Assembly: GCF_031951985.1 (NCBI RefSeq)
Contig: NZ_JAVLVU010000001.1
Coordinates: 4,030,001 to 4,094,000, forward strand
DNA from: Mucilaginibacter terrae
GTDB lineage: Bacteria; Bacteroidota; Bacteroidia; Sphingobacteriales; Sphingobacteriaceae
Length of the DNA stretch: 64,000 bases
Reading direction: 5' to 3'
Made by a program: the position numbers and the translations under genes. Shown here piece after piece: positions 8,519 through 17,680 of the stretch. How positions within the stretch are numbered: the stretch's first letter is position 1; the number at the start of each line of letters is the position of its first letter. The notes under the pieces were generated by a model. The model made no database searches and had not been told where the DNA came from. It worked only from the letters and a program-made list of their open reading frames with translations.

Positions 8519-8908
8519 ATGGCAACAACTATTATTACAGATGGGGTTAAGGTTTCGGTTGAAACGCAGTATCAACCTGAATATTCAAACCCGGCAAGCG
8601 AGCATTACATGTTTGCCTATAAAATACATATCGAAAATTTAAGTGAGTATACGGTGCAATTAATGCGCCGTCATTGGGATATATTTGATTCTAACGGTAC
8701 CCACCGCGAGGTAGAGGGCGAAGGTGTGGTAGGCTTACAGCCCATCATCGAACCCGGACAATCGCACGAGTATATATCGGGCTGCAATCTTAAAACCGAT
8801 ATGGGCAGCATGAAAGGCCAATACCAAATGCTGCGCTTGTTAGACAATACTTTATTTGATGCACATATACCGGAATTTTACCTGGTAGCACCGTTTAAAA
8901 TGAACTAA
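8519..8908 (+). CDS. apaG: ApaG domain protein
   Basis: A 129-residue single-domain protein of the ApaG family (fibronectin-III-like beta sandwich). Diagnostic stretches are VSVETQYQPEYS near the start, IHIENLSEYTVQLMRRHWDIFDSNG, the glycine-rich GEGVVGLQPIIEPG and YISGC..LKTDMGSMKGQY. The ATG at 8519 (MATTIITDG) matches the usual start; an in-frame TTG 30 bases upstream adds a non-homologous tail. ApaG was named for effects on cobalt/magnesium resistance in enterobacteria; biochemical function remains unclear. It follows dusB in the same direction. Confidence 0.93.
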   Translation: MATTIITDGVKVSVETQYQPEYSNPASEHYMFAYKIHIENLSEYTVQLMRRHWDIFDSNGTHREVEGEGVVGLQPIIEPGQSHEYISGCNLKTDMGSMKGQYQMLRLLDNTLFDAHIPEFYLVAPFKMN

Positions 8909-8935
8909 ATTAATGAGCCGCAACAGCGTTTTTTT

Positions 8936-10795
8936 TTATTTTTTTAAATTAAAGCCCGGCGACGTGTAATCTTTAGGCAAATGCTCGGGTGGAATGGTTG
9001 AGGTATTGCCATCGCGCACGGCATGGTAACTCGGAGATAATAACTCGATACCTGCCTCGTTAAACTTATCCTGCAAATTTTTATATAACTCCGAATAAAT
9101 TACAGCTTGTTTACTGGCTTGTTTAGTGTATGCGTTAATTTGATACGCCACGCTAAAATCGTCGAAACTGGTTTGCAGTACATATGGCCCGGGCTCAGCT
9201 TCGATCATAGGAGTTGCTTTGGCCGCATCAATTAAAATTTCATGTACTTTGCGCCACGGAACATCATAGCCTATGGTTACGGTTTTGTATATGATCAGTC
9301 CTTTATTGGCTGTTTCAATAGTGTAGTTTACGGTATGGTTATTCATCACCATAGAATTAGGGATGGAGATAACCTCGTTTTTAATAGTACGAATGCGGGT
9401 GACCAAAAGTGATTTTTCGATGATATCGCCCGTGGCATCACCAATTTGTACGCGGTCGCCTATTTTAAATGCACGCATGTAAGTGAGCACCAGCCCGGCT
9501 ACCACATTACCCAGGGCACCTGCCGAACCAAAGGTAAACAGCACCCCCACGAATACCGATACGCCCTTGAATATGGGCGACTCGGACCCCGGCATGTACG
9601 GAAATATAACAATGAGCATAAAGGCCAAAACCAAAATGCGGATGATCTGGAAAGTTGGATTGGCCCAATCGGTATAAAAGCCCGGTATACGCAGTACTCC
9701 CCGTTCTACCTCGTCCTTTAAAAAACGCAAAAACCTGATGATGTACCTGAACACCAGCACCAGCACGATGATGGTAATGAGGTTAGGGATATAATCCCAT
9801 ATGGCTGCCAGTATTTTTTTAACAGGGTTAATGAAGTAGCTGAGCAGTTTTACCGAGTAATCCTTCGTCCACGGGAATATGCCGAAGAGTATGGGCAAGG
9901 CCAGGTAAACTACCAGTAAAATAAAGAACCATTTGATAAGGGTATCGGCAACTAACAATGCACTTACCGAGCGGTCGGCCGTTAACAACTCATAGTTTTT
10001 AATGCGCAGGCCTTTAATAAGCTTGCCTTTTTGTGCTATAATTTTTTGCTGGCTCCAGCTAAAAAGACGACTAATAGCATAAATAAGCAGTAAGGTAATA
10101 GCAATAACGCCCAAAGCCATTCCTGCCTCTTTAAGTAAGGTTTGCCAGCTTGTTTCACGCTGGTAATTTTGTATGGCTTTACCTATAATGCTTTTGTAGG
10201 TTGCAGCAAGCTGGTTAGGTTTAGTATTCATCCACAACGCATCAATGGCGGCAACACTCATAATCAGAGTACTGCCATATTGAATATCGGTTGTTTGCTC
10301 GGCTTCAATAATTTTGAGTGAATCGGGGGAAAACAAATGATCGTTACTAACCTTTTCAATGCGCTGCGATATAGCATTAGCCCTGTCATGAGCCGAAAAA
10401 CTACCTTGCCTTGTATAAACGTTAAACAGTGTGTCATTAAAAAACACCGCCGGAAATCCCTTTACGACCTTCCTCAATGAATCGACCTGTTGTTTTTGCC
10501 TGGCCGCCCGTAACGAATCTTGCCCTTTAAGCTGCGCCAGTTCTTTTTGCAGTTCCGATTTGCGCAGGTTATCGGTTGATTTAAGCATGCTGATCTGAAT
10601 TTGCAATGCTTCTTTCCTGAGCGAATCGGCCACATGCTCAACCTGTAATTGTTGCAGCCGGTTTAGCTGTGCGCCAATGGCTTTATTTTGAGTGGTATCT
10701 GTAGCTTTATTGGTTGCATTAATGGTGTCTTGAGCAATGGAATGCATCGCAGTCAAGTTTAAAATGGTAATTAAAATAAATCTATAAATGCTCAT
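8936..10795 (-). CDS. Large mechanosensitive channel, MscS family
   Basis: 619 residues. A signal-like N-terminus ending IAQ is followed by a charged coiled-coil-prone periplasmic region (about 40-125, many Gln, Leu and Lys). Around residues 215-420 there are five or so hydrophobic helices. The MscS core follows, with the pore-lining glycine/alanine-rich helix (FTFGSAGALGNVVAGLVLT) and the beta domain (RVQIGDATGDIIEKSLLVTRI, then ISIPNSMV). It resembles the larger MscK/MscM-like proteins rather than 286-residue MscS. The likely role is osmotic protection by opening under membrane tension. Monocistronic and convergent with apaG. Confidence 0.92.
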   Translation of the reverse strand: MSIYRFILITILNLTAMHSIAQDTINATNKATDTTQNKAIGAQLNRLQQLQVEHVADSLRKEALQIQISMLKSTDNLRKSELQKELAQLKGQDSLRAARQKQQVDSLRKVVKGFPAVFFNDTLFNVYTRQGSFSAHDRANAISQRIEKVSNDHLFSPDSLKIIEAEQTTDIQYGSTLIMSVAAIDALWMNTKPNQLAATYKSIIGKAIQNYQRETSWQTLLKEAGMALGVIAITLLLIYAISRLFSWSQQKIIAQKGKLIKGLRIKNYELLTADRSVSALLVADTLIKWFFILLVVYLALPILFGIFPWTKDYSVKLLSYFINPVKKILAAIWDYIPNLITIIVLVLVFRYIIRFLRFLKDEVERGVLRIPGFYTDWANPTFQIIRILVLAFMLIVIFPYMPGSESPIFKGVSVFVGVLFTFGSAGALGNVVAGLVLTYMRAFKIGDRVQIGDATGDIIEKSLLVTRIRTIKNEVISIPNSMVMNNHTVNYTIETANKGLIIYKTVTIGYDVPWRKVHEILIDAAKATPMIEAEPGPYVLQTSFDDFSVAYQINAYTKQASKQAVIYSELYKNLQDKFNEAGIELLSPSYHAVRDGNTSTIPPEHLPKDYTSPGFNLKK

Positions 10796-10920
10796 TAACG
10801 GGTTGGTTGGTATACAATGATAACTAAAAATGATACATTGTGTTTAGCTGCTCAAAAAACCAATAAAATTACCTCTGCAACACTTAACTTTACATTACCA
10901 ATTTAATAAACCTAACCTAC

Positions 10921-12602
10921 ATGAAAAGCTTGCTGTTTTTAATTGCATGTTTGCTTTTGCCATACTTACTGTTTGCCCAAACCCTCCGCGGAATGGTTTA
11001 CCACGAAGGCACCGACAGCGTTATAGCCAATGCCAGCGTTTACTACAGCGGCTCAACTATTGGCACAACAACCAACAGCATCGGGGAGTTTCATTTGCAG
11101 GCCAAAAGCGGACAAGTGCCTTTGGTTATTAGCTGTGTTGGCTATCAATCGGCCGAAGTAAGTAATTATACACCTGAGCAGCCTTTAAAAATTTATCTCA
11201 AACCAAAGCAATTTGAGTTGGAGGGCGTAATCGTAACTTCTGATGGAATGAGCCGGGAAGAAAAGGTGCGCATTTTTACCCGGGAGTTTATAGGCACATC
11301 ACCCTATGCCCAAAGTTGTACCATTGAAAATATTGATGATGTTGACTTATATTACAACAGGGGAACTCAAACGCTCACAGCTGAGTGCAGTAGGCCCCTC
11401 ATTATTAACAATAAGTTATTTGGATATAACATTAATTATTATCTCAATAATTTTAAAAGAAGTAATGAGCATATATCTTTTACAGGTAACTATGTTTTTA
11501 AAGATGTGGCTTTACCTGCCGATCAAAAAAGGGTGATCCGTAATCGTGCCCATGTTTATGAGGAATCACGTATGCAGTTTATCAGGGCATTGTGGAGTCG
11601 CACACTCAATAATAACGGGTTCAAAATATATCGCACTAATTACACACGGTTAAACGCGATTCGGCACGACAGCAATACTTGTATTTAAAAAAACGAATTA
11701 TTATAGCCCAGCACGTTAGCGGCGGCATGCTGACCTATACAACTCTTATGCCGCTAACCAAGTTTTCGTACATTGATAAAGATGGATTTTATGGCGCAGG
11801 GCTACGGTGGTCGGGTAAGTTGAGTAACCAGCGTATTGGTGATTTGTTACCGTTCGAATATCAGCCCCAAAACAAAATAATTAACAAAGCAGATACAAAC
11901 GACGACCAGATAAACGCCGTGTTTGATAATGAAAAAGTAGCGGAAACCATTAAAAGCGTATCTATAAATAAAAGTAAATCCCTCAAGCTTTTTAAAAGCA
12001 TTGTTTTAGGCAAAGGCTATGTGGCCAATGATCTGCAGTTTGTGCGTAAATGGCAAAGGCCGGTTTACTACAAAATATATGGTGATCTGAATGATACCAG
12101 CAGTAACAATGCGCTGCAATACAATATCAGGCAGTTTTTTAAGCGCTTAGCAGGTGTCTCGGGGTTAACTATACAATCTGCAACAAGCGATAGTTTGGCC
12201 AACTTCAGCATTGTATTGGGCGATATAAAAAAGTACTACGATGTGATTGCCGATGATGCCCGTGCATACTTTACGGCCAATAAAAGCAGTACAGGGTATT
12301 CAAATTACAATCCCAACGGTATAAGCCGTACAGTACAGCGCATTGCGGTTGATGGCTTTACCTATCAGCTGACCTGGGTAAAGGTGCGGTCGCAAATTTT
12401 GAACGGGTTGGGTTTTATGGGTAAGGTTAATGCTCCGGCCAAAAGTCTTTTTTATGAGGGGGTGTACTCGTGGTCGCCGGGCAAGCCTTTTGAAGATTTT
12501 GATGATGAAATAATAAAGTCTTTGTACAGCAACGCTGTACGCACCGGTATGGAGGATGCCGATCTGGATAATTTAAAAATAACTCCAACGATAAATAATT
12601 AG
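10921..12602 (+). pseudogene. CarboxypepD_reg-like protein with DUF2927-like C-terminus, frameshifted
   Basis: Two overlapping frames make one protein of about 560 residues. Part 1 (10921-11688) has a signal peptide (MKSLLFLIACLLLPYLLFAQ), a carboxypeptidase-D regulatory-like domain (TLRGMVYHEGTDSVIANASV to about residue 90) and the start of a family-typical region. Part 2 (open from 11640 to 12602) continues it with VKRDSARQQYLYLKKR at 11649 and on. Joining them needs a -1 shift near 11640-11650, equivalent to one lost base; no convincing slippery site is seen. The last 200 residues (SNNALQYNIRQFFKRLAG, NFSIVLGD, EIIKSLYSNAVRTGM) resemble DUF2927. It is either a sequencing indel or a decaying gene. 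Probably exported; function unknown. Confidence 0.7.
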
Positions 12603-12610
12603 TAACAAAA

Positions 12611-12637
12611 AAGGCCGCCAAAAAATGGCGGCCCTTG
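12611..12637 (-). terminator. Terminator of the Zn metallopeptidase gene
   Basis: An 8-bp GC-rich stem, ggccgcca (12613-12620) and tggcggcc (12626-12633), with an AAAAA loop. The A run to its left reads as T-rich on the minus strand. It lies 21 bases beyond the minus-strand gene's stop. Confidence 0.65.
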
Positions 12638-12653
12638 GCATTTAAAGTAATAT

Positions 12654-13391
12654 TTAGTCTCTGCGGCTGTTTAGCAATTGCAGGTAGTACAATAAAGTAG
12701 CTAACGAACTTAATGCCGCTACTACGTAGGTCATGGCGGCCCACCATAGGGCATCTTTGGCTTCGGCATGTTCCTGCTTGGTTTGCATAACGTTGTAATT
12801 GTTATCTAACCAGGCCAAAGCACGACGACTGGCATCAAACTCAACCGGTAGTGTAACAAAGCTGAATGCGGTTACCACACCCAAAGCAACTACACCAATG
12901 AATAGTACGGTAGGGCTGTTTGAAAAAAATAACAGCATAACACCAATCATTAGCGTCCACTGCACCATGGTTGAAGCTGTTTGCACAATAGGCACCATGG
13001 CCGAACGGAAGCTTAACCAGCTGTAAGATTGCGCATGTTGAACGGCATGGCCGCATTCGTGCGCAGCAACGGCAGCAGCGGCAACGCTACGGCTGTGGTA
13101 AACATCGGGGCTCAAATTTACTGTGCGATTTTCGGGATTGTAATGGTCGGTAAGTTGTCCTTCAACCGACATTACCTGTACGTTGCTGATACCATGATCG
13201 CGCAGCATACGCTCGGCCACTTCAGCACCCGATAATCCTGATGTTAGCGGTATTTCAGCGTACTCTTTAAACTTGCTTCTGAAACGCCATTGTACGATCA
13301 TGCTGATGATAGCAATTGCAATCATCAGCAACCAGCCCGAATTTAATCCGCCGGCACCTATATAATTTAGTATGATGAGGTAATTATTCAT
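12654..13391 (-). CDS. Membrane zinc metallopeptidase, YugP-like
   Basis: A 245-residue protein. The zinc site HECGH (AAHECGHAVQHA) lies near residue 92. It is flanked by one N-terminal membrane helix (about 18-35) and three C-terminal helices (about 120-165 and 215-235). The conserved VEFDASRRAL segment near residue 180 probably supplies the third metal ligand. This architecture is typical of the neutral zinc metallopeptidase 2 (YugP) family, whose substrates are not known. Monocistronic, convergent with the frameshifted gene. The start MNNYLIILNY at 13391 has no obvious ribosome-binding site, as is usual here. Confidence 0.88.
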   Translation of the reverse strand: MNNYLIILNYIGAGGLNSGWLLMIAIAIISMIVQWRFRSKFKEYAEIPLTSGLSGAEVAERMLRDHGISNVQVMSVEGQLTDHYNPENRTVNLSPDVYHSRSVAAAAVAAHECGHAVQHAQSYSWLSFRSAMVPIVQTASTMVQWTLMIGVMLLFFSNSPTVLFIGVVALGVVTAFSFVTLPVEFDASRRALAWLDNNYNVMQTKQEHAEAKDALWWAAMTYVVAALSSLATLLYYLQLLNSRRD

Positions 13392-13748
13392 GTTTTTCTA
13401 ATATGTATAGCTAAACAACATCAAAAAGCGTTCCCTCCGGGTTTGAAAAGCTATCCTGCTGATAATGAGTATGGGTGCTATGTCAATTATGCAGGTATGA
13501 TGAAAAAATGGCGCTAAATCTTATGATTTTCTAATAAGTTGTAGCGTAAGTGTATGCAATTACGTAATAACATCAACAAAGCATTGTACACACGAGGTAC
13601 TTGCTTGTTAAAAAGAATTTATACTCATGTAAACTTTATCACAGCTTGGCGCTTAGGTGTGCGCACAAGCAATTGTTTTGGGTTTTAAAGCCGGGTAATG
13701 TGCGAGGGGTTGTACATCCCGGCACATGAGTATATTTAAAAAGGTGAA
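13392..13748. other. 357-base gap without a recognisable gene
   Basis: Lies between the upstream end of the Zn protease gene and the 3' end of murF, both on the minus strand. It is AT-rich with scattered short dyads and no coding-like frame; no match to the repeat families of this window was noticed. Confidence 0.5.
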
Positions 13749-15050
13749 TTATAAATGGGCTACCAAACGTTCAAGTGCCATGCCGCGCGAGCCTTTGATA
13801 AGCACCGTGGCTTGAGTTACAGGATTGGCTTTTATGCTTTCAATTGCCTCCTCGGCAGTTTTGTAAAAAGTGCCTTTACCGGGGTTTTGTGCGTAAAACT
13901 CATGGCCAACAAAAATATGTTCATCGGCTGGTGTGGCTAAAGCCAGTTTAATTATCGATTGGTGTTCGGCAGCGGCCTCTTTGCCCATTTCAAACATATC
14001 GCCCAGTATCATTACTTTACGGTCGGCCTGTAAGTTATTTAGGTTGGCAATGGCCACGGCCATGCTGCTGGGGTTAGCATTATAATAATCGCAAATCAGT
14101 GTATTGGTATTGGTTTTAACAATTTGCGATCGGTTGTTTTTAGGCTGATAGCCCTCAATGCCGTCGTTTATCTGCGTAGCCGATAGCTCAAAGTAATTAC
14201 CAATGCAAATAGCAGCTAAAATATTATCAAAGTTATACTCGCCGGTAAGGTGCGAGGCAATATGCTGCTCGGTTAAGTTATTAGCCGTTGCCCATTGTAA
14301 CGACAAGTAAGGCGCATTACCGGTTAGGTTACCATGCACTGCCGACATAGCCGATTGCCCGTAATACACCACGTTGGTCAATTCGCGGGCTTGCTGCATG
14401 AGCATTAAATCGGCACTGCTGCTGTTTATAAATGCAACCCCGTTGGTGGTTTTCAGGTAATCGTACAATTCGCCTTTGCCTTTTTTAACGCCTTCCATAC
14501 CGCCAAAGCCTTCGAGGTGGGCTTTGCCAATATTAGTTATTAAACCGTGGGTAGGTTGGGCTATGGTGCATAAAAACTCTATCTCTTTTTGATGATTGGC
14601 ACCCATTTCAACCACTGCCATCTGGTGGCTGTTATTTATACTTAAAACAGTAAGCGGAACACCAATATGGTTGTTTAAGTTACCTTGCGTAGCCAGCGTG
14701 TTAAACTGTTGCGATAGCACGGCATAAATGAGCTCTTTAGTGGTGGTTTTTCCGTTAGAACCAGTTAAGCCGATAACAGGTATTTGTAGTTGTTTGCGGT
14801 GGTATCGGGCTAAATCCTGTAAGGTGGTCAGCACATCCTCAACCAAAATAAACTGCTCCGAAACGCGGTAAGCTGCATCATCAATTACAGCATAAGCAGC
14901 CCCGGCTTCTACGGCTTGGGCGGCAAAGGTATTGGCATCAAACTTATCGCCCTTTAAAGCAAAAAATAAACTGCCGGGGGCAATTTTGCGCGTATCGGTA
15001 CTGATAATAGGGTGCTGCTTGTAGAGGGCGTATAATTGTTCGATTACCAT
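13749..15050 (-). CDS. murF: UDP-N-acetylmuramoyl-tripeptide--D-alanyl-D-alanine ligase
   Basis: A 433-residue cytoplasmic Mur ligase adding D-Ala-D-Ala to the peptidoglycan precursor. The N-terminal domain shows STDTRKIAPGSLFFALKGD, the ATP site GLTGSNGKTTTKELI (near residue 105), the central NNHIGVP and VVEMGANHQKEI, and the C-terminal domain CDYYNANPSSM and ILGDMFEMG. The start at 15050 (MVIEQLYALY) is chosen over an in-frame ATG 48 bases upstream because a perfect -7 element sits only 4 bases before it, which also suggests a leaderless transcript. It lies outside the dcw cluster and is not near other mur genes here. Its C-terminus (RLVAHL) is the normal end for the family. Confidence 0.94.
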   Translation of the reverse strand: MVIEQLYALYKQHPIISTDTRKIAPGSLFFALKGDKFDANTFAAQAVEAGAAYAVIDDAAYRVSEQFILVEDVLTTLQDLARYHRKQLQIPVIGLTGSNGKTTTKELIYAVLSQQFNTLATQGNLNNHIGVPLTVLSINNSHQMAVVEMGANHQKEIEFLCTIAQPTHGLITNIGKAHLEGFGGMEGVKKGKGELYDYLKTTNGVAFINSSSADLMLMQQARELTNVVYYGQSAMSAVHGNLTGNAPYLSLQWATANNLTEQHIASHLTGEYNFDNILAAICIGNYFELSATQINDGIEGYQPKNNRSQIVKTNTNTLICDYYNANPSSMAVAIANLNNLQADRKVMILGDMFEMGKEAAAEHQSIIKLALATPADEHIFVGHEFYAQNPGKGTFYKTAEEAIESIKANPVTQATVLIKGSRGMALERLVAHL

Positions 15051-15054
15051 AGGG

Positions 15055-15062
15055 CAAATATA
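15055..15062 (-). promoter_or_regulatory. -7 element abutting the murF start codon
   Basis: The minus strand reads TATATTTG-CCCT-ATG. Because Bacteroidota transcription normally starts a few bases after the element, the mRNA would begin at or next to the A of the start codon. Confidence 0.55.
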
Positions 15063-15130
15063 ACGGAGAAAAGGATTGGTAATATACCTTGCTGGCAAGT
15101 GCCCGAAATTAGTTTCGAATTAAAATATAT

Positions 15131-15757
15131 TTATGCAACCTTAAAGAAAGCCAAATACACCTGCTTACCCACATGATACAGCGCCAAAGCAAAAAATAAA
15201 GCCGCAATACTTTTGTTAATGAGCTGCGTGCTCAGTGCAAACTTACTTTGAATATATTTGGCAAAATGCGCGTAAGCATACAGGCATAAAAATGAACCAC
15301 AGGCCGAACCCAAGCTAAATACACAAAGGGCAAACATGCCGGGCAATATCCACTCATGGGCCAGCATGTAAGTGCCGGCTATCATCCAAAACGGAATTTG
15401 CATGGGGTTTATAAAACCCATAATAATGCCATAGCGAATGCTCTCGCGATCTGAATACTTAGGCTTGGGTGGTTTATTGCGGTTAAGCCAGGTAATGGTT
15501 CCCATGGTGGTGAATAGGGCGATCATCACCCAATCAATAATGGTGCTTACGTGCGGCTGCTCGGCCAGCCATTGCGCGGCCTGCATAATAAACATGGTGA
15601 AAAAGAACTCAACGCAGGAAAAGGCGGTAACAAATCGCAATGCCTGACGCATACCGCGGTTAATGGTAATTTGCGTAAGTGTTAGGTTGATATTACCCGG
15701 TGGAATATAGCCGATAAAATTAGCTATCAGTCCCAGGAAAAACGTCAGGAAAATCAT
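15131..15757 (-). CDS. LysE/RhtB family exporter
   Basis: A 208-residue membrane protein with six hydrophobic helices. The LysE family signature is close to the N-terminus (FIGYIPPGNINLTLTQITINRG, read as two parts: the PPGN turn and the following helix), and a second helix group begins IRYGIIMGFINPMQIPFW. Members export amino acids or small metabolites; the Bacteroidota subgroup has no assigned substrate. Encoded 80 bases upstream of murF on the same strand, but murF has its own promoter. Confidence 0.85.
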   Translation of the reverse strand: MIFLTFFLGLIANFIGYIPPGNINLTLTQITINRGMRQALRFVTAFSCVEFFFTMFIMQAAQWLAEQPHVSTIIDWVMIALFTTMGTITWLNRNKPPKPKYSDRESIRYGIIMGFINPMQIPFWMIAGTYMLAHEWILPGMFALCVFSLGSACGSFLCLYAYAHFAKYIQSKFALSTQLINKSIAALFFALALYHVGKQVYLAFFKVA

Positions 15758-15859
15758 TGCTCCAAAATTAATCCGTTTTTTGAAATTAGAGCCATCATTT
15801 TATTTTGAGTTACAAACTAAAATAAACTTTCTTTGCACTTTGTTTTTATTTGGAATTGA

Positions 15860-16387
15860 ATGCCCGCAAACAACATTATATACCAACTCTCTAATATTAC
15901 CCAGCAATCATTAGAAGAACTACAGGAACGCCTGGATATTATTGAACACAAGCTTAAGTTTATTGATAAAAAGCCAACGGTAGCTTGCCTTGAATGGCTC
16001 GACCCGTTAACTATTGCCGGAAACCTGTTGCCCGAAATGGTAACTATAGCTGGAGGTACCCCTGTTTTAGTAGCTGCCGGAGAGCAATCATTGGCAATTG
16101 ACTGGCAAGACATTCAACAAGCCGACCCCGAAATTCTTGTTGTGATAGTTCGTGGTTTATCAGTTGAGCGCACCATGCGCGAAATTGGCCTCCTGTTGCA
16201 ACAGCCCGGCTTTGCCGATTTGCAGGCTATCAAAAACAAACGGCTATATATAGCCGATGGTGAACAGTTTTTCTACTACAACAATGCCGGTATAGTGGAT
16301 TCGATAGAAATGCTGGCCGAAATTATCCAACCTAAACAATTTATTTTTGGTAATGAAGGGGAGGGGTGGATTAAGTTTGAGGTGTGA
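15860..16387 (+). pseudogene. N-terminally truncated BtuF-like substrate-binding protein
   Basis: 175 residues. From about residue 20 it matches the hinge helix and C-terminal lobe of BtuF-type cobalamin/iron-complex binding proteins: QERLDIIEHKLKFI, KPTVACLEWLDPLTIAGN, ADPEILVV, then NKRLYIADGEQ and a final QFIFGNEGEGWIKFEV. The entire N-terminal lobe (about 110 residues with the signal or SLxPSxTE motif) is missing. An in-frame TGA sits directly before the ATG and the 100 bases upstream hold no remnant. Positions usually conserved in the lobe have changed: VRGLSVERT where relatives have PCGF, and FYYNNAG where relatives have Pro-Gly. No transporter genes are nearby. It is a remnant, or a small protein doing something else. 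Confidence 0.7.
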
Positions 16388-16432
16388 AGTAGGTTTTATG
16401 TTTATACGTAACGCGTAACTATACTATTTAAA

Positions 16433-17578
16433 CTAATGGCGCTTGATAAACTTCTCATTCCGTTCAAAAAAATTATAGCCTAAATCATAGCTAATGGGTT
16501 TCGCCTTTTCATATTGCAATGTAAATATCCGGCCGTCGGTCACTACATAATTTTTTGGTATTTCATTGGGGGCTTTACTATTAGCCTTGGTTTTTAATAT
16601 TTTATTACTAAAAGGGCTTTTGCGAAGTTGATTGACTAAATAAAACCATTCTATGGAAGATAGAATAATAGGATGGTACTTGTTATTTGTTAAATAAGCT
16701 TCACCATAAAGCTCCCGGCTAACACTTGGTAGCTCAATTCTGCTTTTGATTTTTACTTGCTGATATAGATATTGCAGAGACCTATATGCATTTTGAAACT
16801 CAACTGGACTGGAATATGCATAGTCCGAAATTTGCTTAATTATTTTACCATCTTTAACAAATGCAATATAGGTCGTGCTCATGTCGGTAGGGCCGTCTTC
16901 ATAACTGTTGTTTAGTTGTAAGGGGGTACTTTTTTTAAATGCCATTTCAACACTGTCAAATTTTGCCTTACCAATATTGGAGGTAAATGTGTAGTTAATA
17001 GTATTATATTCCAACCCATGAAAAACAAATTCGCCATTGCGCTTTAACGAGATGAAGTTTATTGGGCAATAGCCATAGCACCCCGATGAATATAAGATAA
17101 CTTCGTCAAACAAAGGTTTGCCATCATCATGGTGCCTCATTTTTACGTATCTAAAAGATATGCTGTCGCGATATAAGATCAGTGTATCTGCTGTAAGCTT
17201 ACAAATCTTAAACTTATTACTCCGTTTATTGAAAATATCAACAAAGTTTAATGTGCTATCATGAAGTTTATAGCTGCTTTTGTTCCCCTTATAAATTACT
17301 CTTGACGAATCTCTGATCGCTTTCCGCTCGTAATCCCAATAGCCGACTTTATTGTCGCAAGTTTCATCGTCATAAAATATGAACCCTCCTTGATATGGTT
17401 CTAATTCATATTCGTAGGAATTAACGTATTTGTCTATATAACTTACTTTTTTAGCCTCGTGCCAATAATCCACAAACGTCCACTCCCCTAAAATTAACTT
17501 CTTGTTTTTTTGCGTTAATGGGTTGCACGAGTAAAAAGCCAGTGCCAACAAAAGTAATAATAAGGTGCGGTTTTTCAT
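16433..17578 (-). CDS. Lipoprotein with DUF6438-like domain
   Basis: 381 residues with a lipoprotein signal (MKNRTLLLLLLALAFYSCNP, lipid on Cys near residue 18). Residues 25-145 resemble a lipocalin-like beta domain (GEWTFVDYW, then DSTLNFVD). A second unit near 155-255 starts FDEVILYSSGCYGYCPINFI, the Cys-x3-Cys pattern of DUF6438, continuing KRNGEFVFHG. The C-terminal 120 residues are not recognised. The gene is more AT-rich than its neighbours. Likely anchored in the outer or inner membrane facing the periplasm; no function can be assigned. It is divergent from the serB fusion gene and convergent with the truncated BtuF-like gene. Confidence 0.75.
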   Translation of the reverse strand: MKNRTLLLLLLALAFYSCNPLTQKNKKLILGEWTFVDYWHEAKKVSYIDKYVNSYEYELEPYQGGFIFYDDETCDNKVGYWDYERKAIRDSSRVIYKGNKSSYKLHDSTLNFVDIFNKRSNKFKICKLTADTLILYRDSISFRYVKMRHHDDGKPLFDEVILYSSGCYGYCPINFISLKRNGEFVFHGLEYNTINYTFTSNIGKAKFDSVEMAFKKSTPLQLNNSYEDGPTDMSTTYIAFVKDGKIIKQISDYAYSSPVEFQNAYRSLQYLYQQVKIKSRIELPSVSRELYGEAYLTNNKYHPIILSSIEWFYLVNQLRKSPFSNKILKTKANSKAPNEIPKNYVVTDGRIFTLQYEKAKPISYDLGYNFFERNEKFIKRH

Positions 17579-17663
17579 TGTAAATGAGTGAAGATGCTAA
17601 TATGATAAAAAAGCATGATTAACTTGACCGCTAATCGGCAACTCAACCATTCAACAAAAAAAC

Positions 17664-17671
17664 TATATTTG
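17664..17671 (+). promoter_or_regulatory. -7 element of the serB fusion gene
   Basis: TATATTTG ends 9 bases before ATG 17681. An upstream in-frame ATG at 17615 would lie before the transcription start, so this element fixes the start at 17681. Confidence 0.55.
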
Positions 17672-17680
17672 CCCGCAACC

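Noticed and set aside
11676..11690. Programmed -1 frameshift at tttaaaaaaac
   Set aside because: In the upstream frame the heptamer is not in the right register, and the sequence before it (RLNAIRHDSNTCI) is already out of the homologous frame, so the shift lies earlier.
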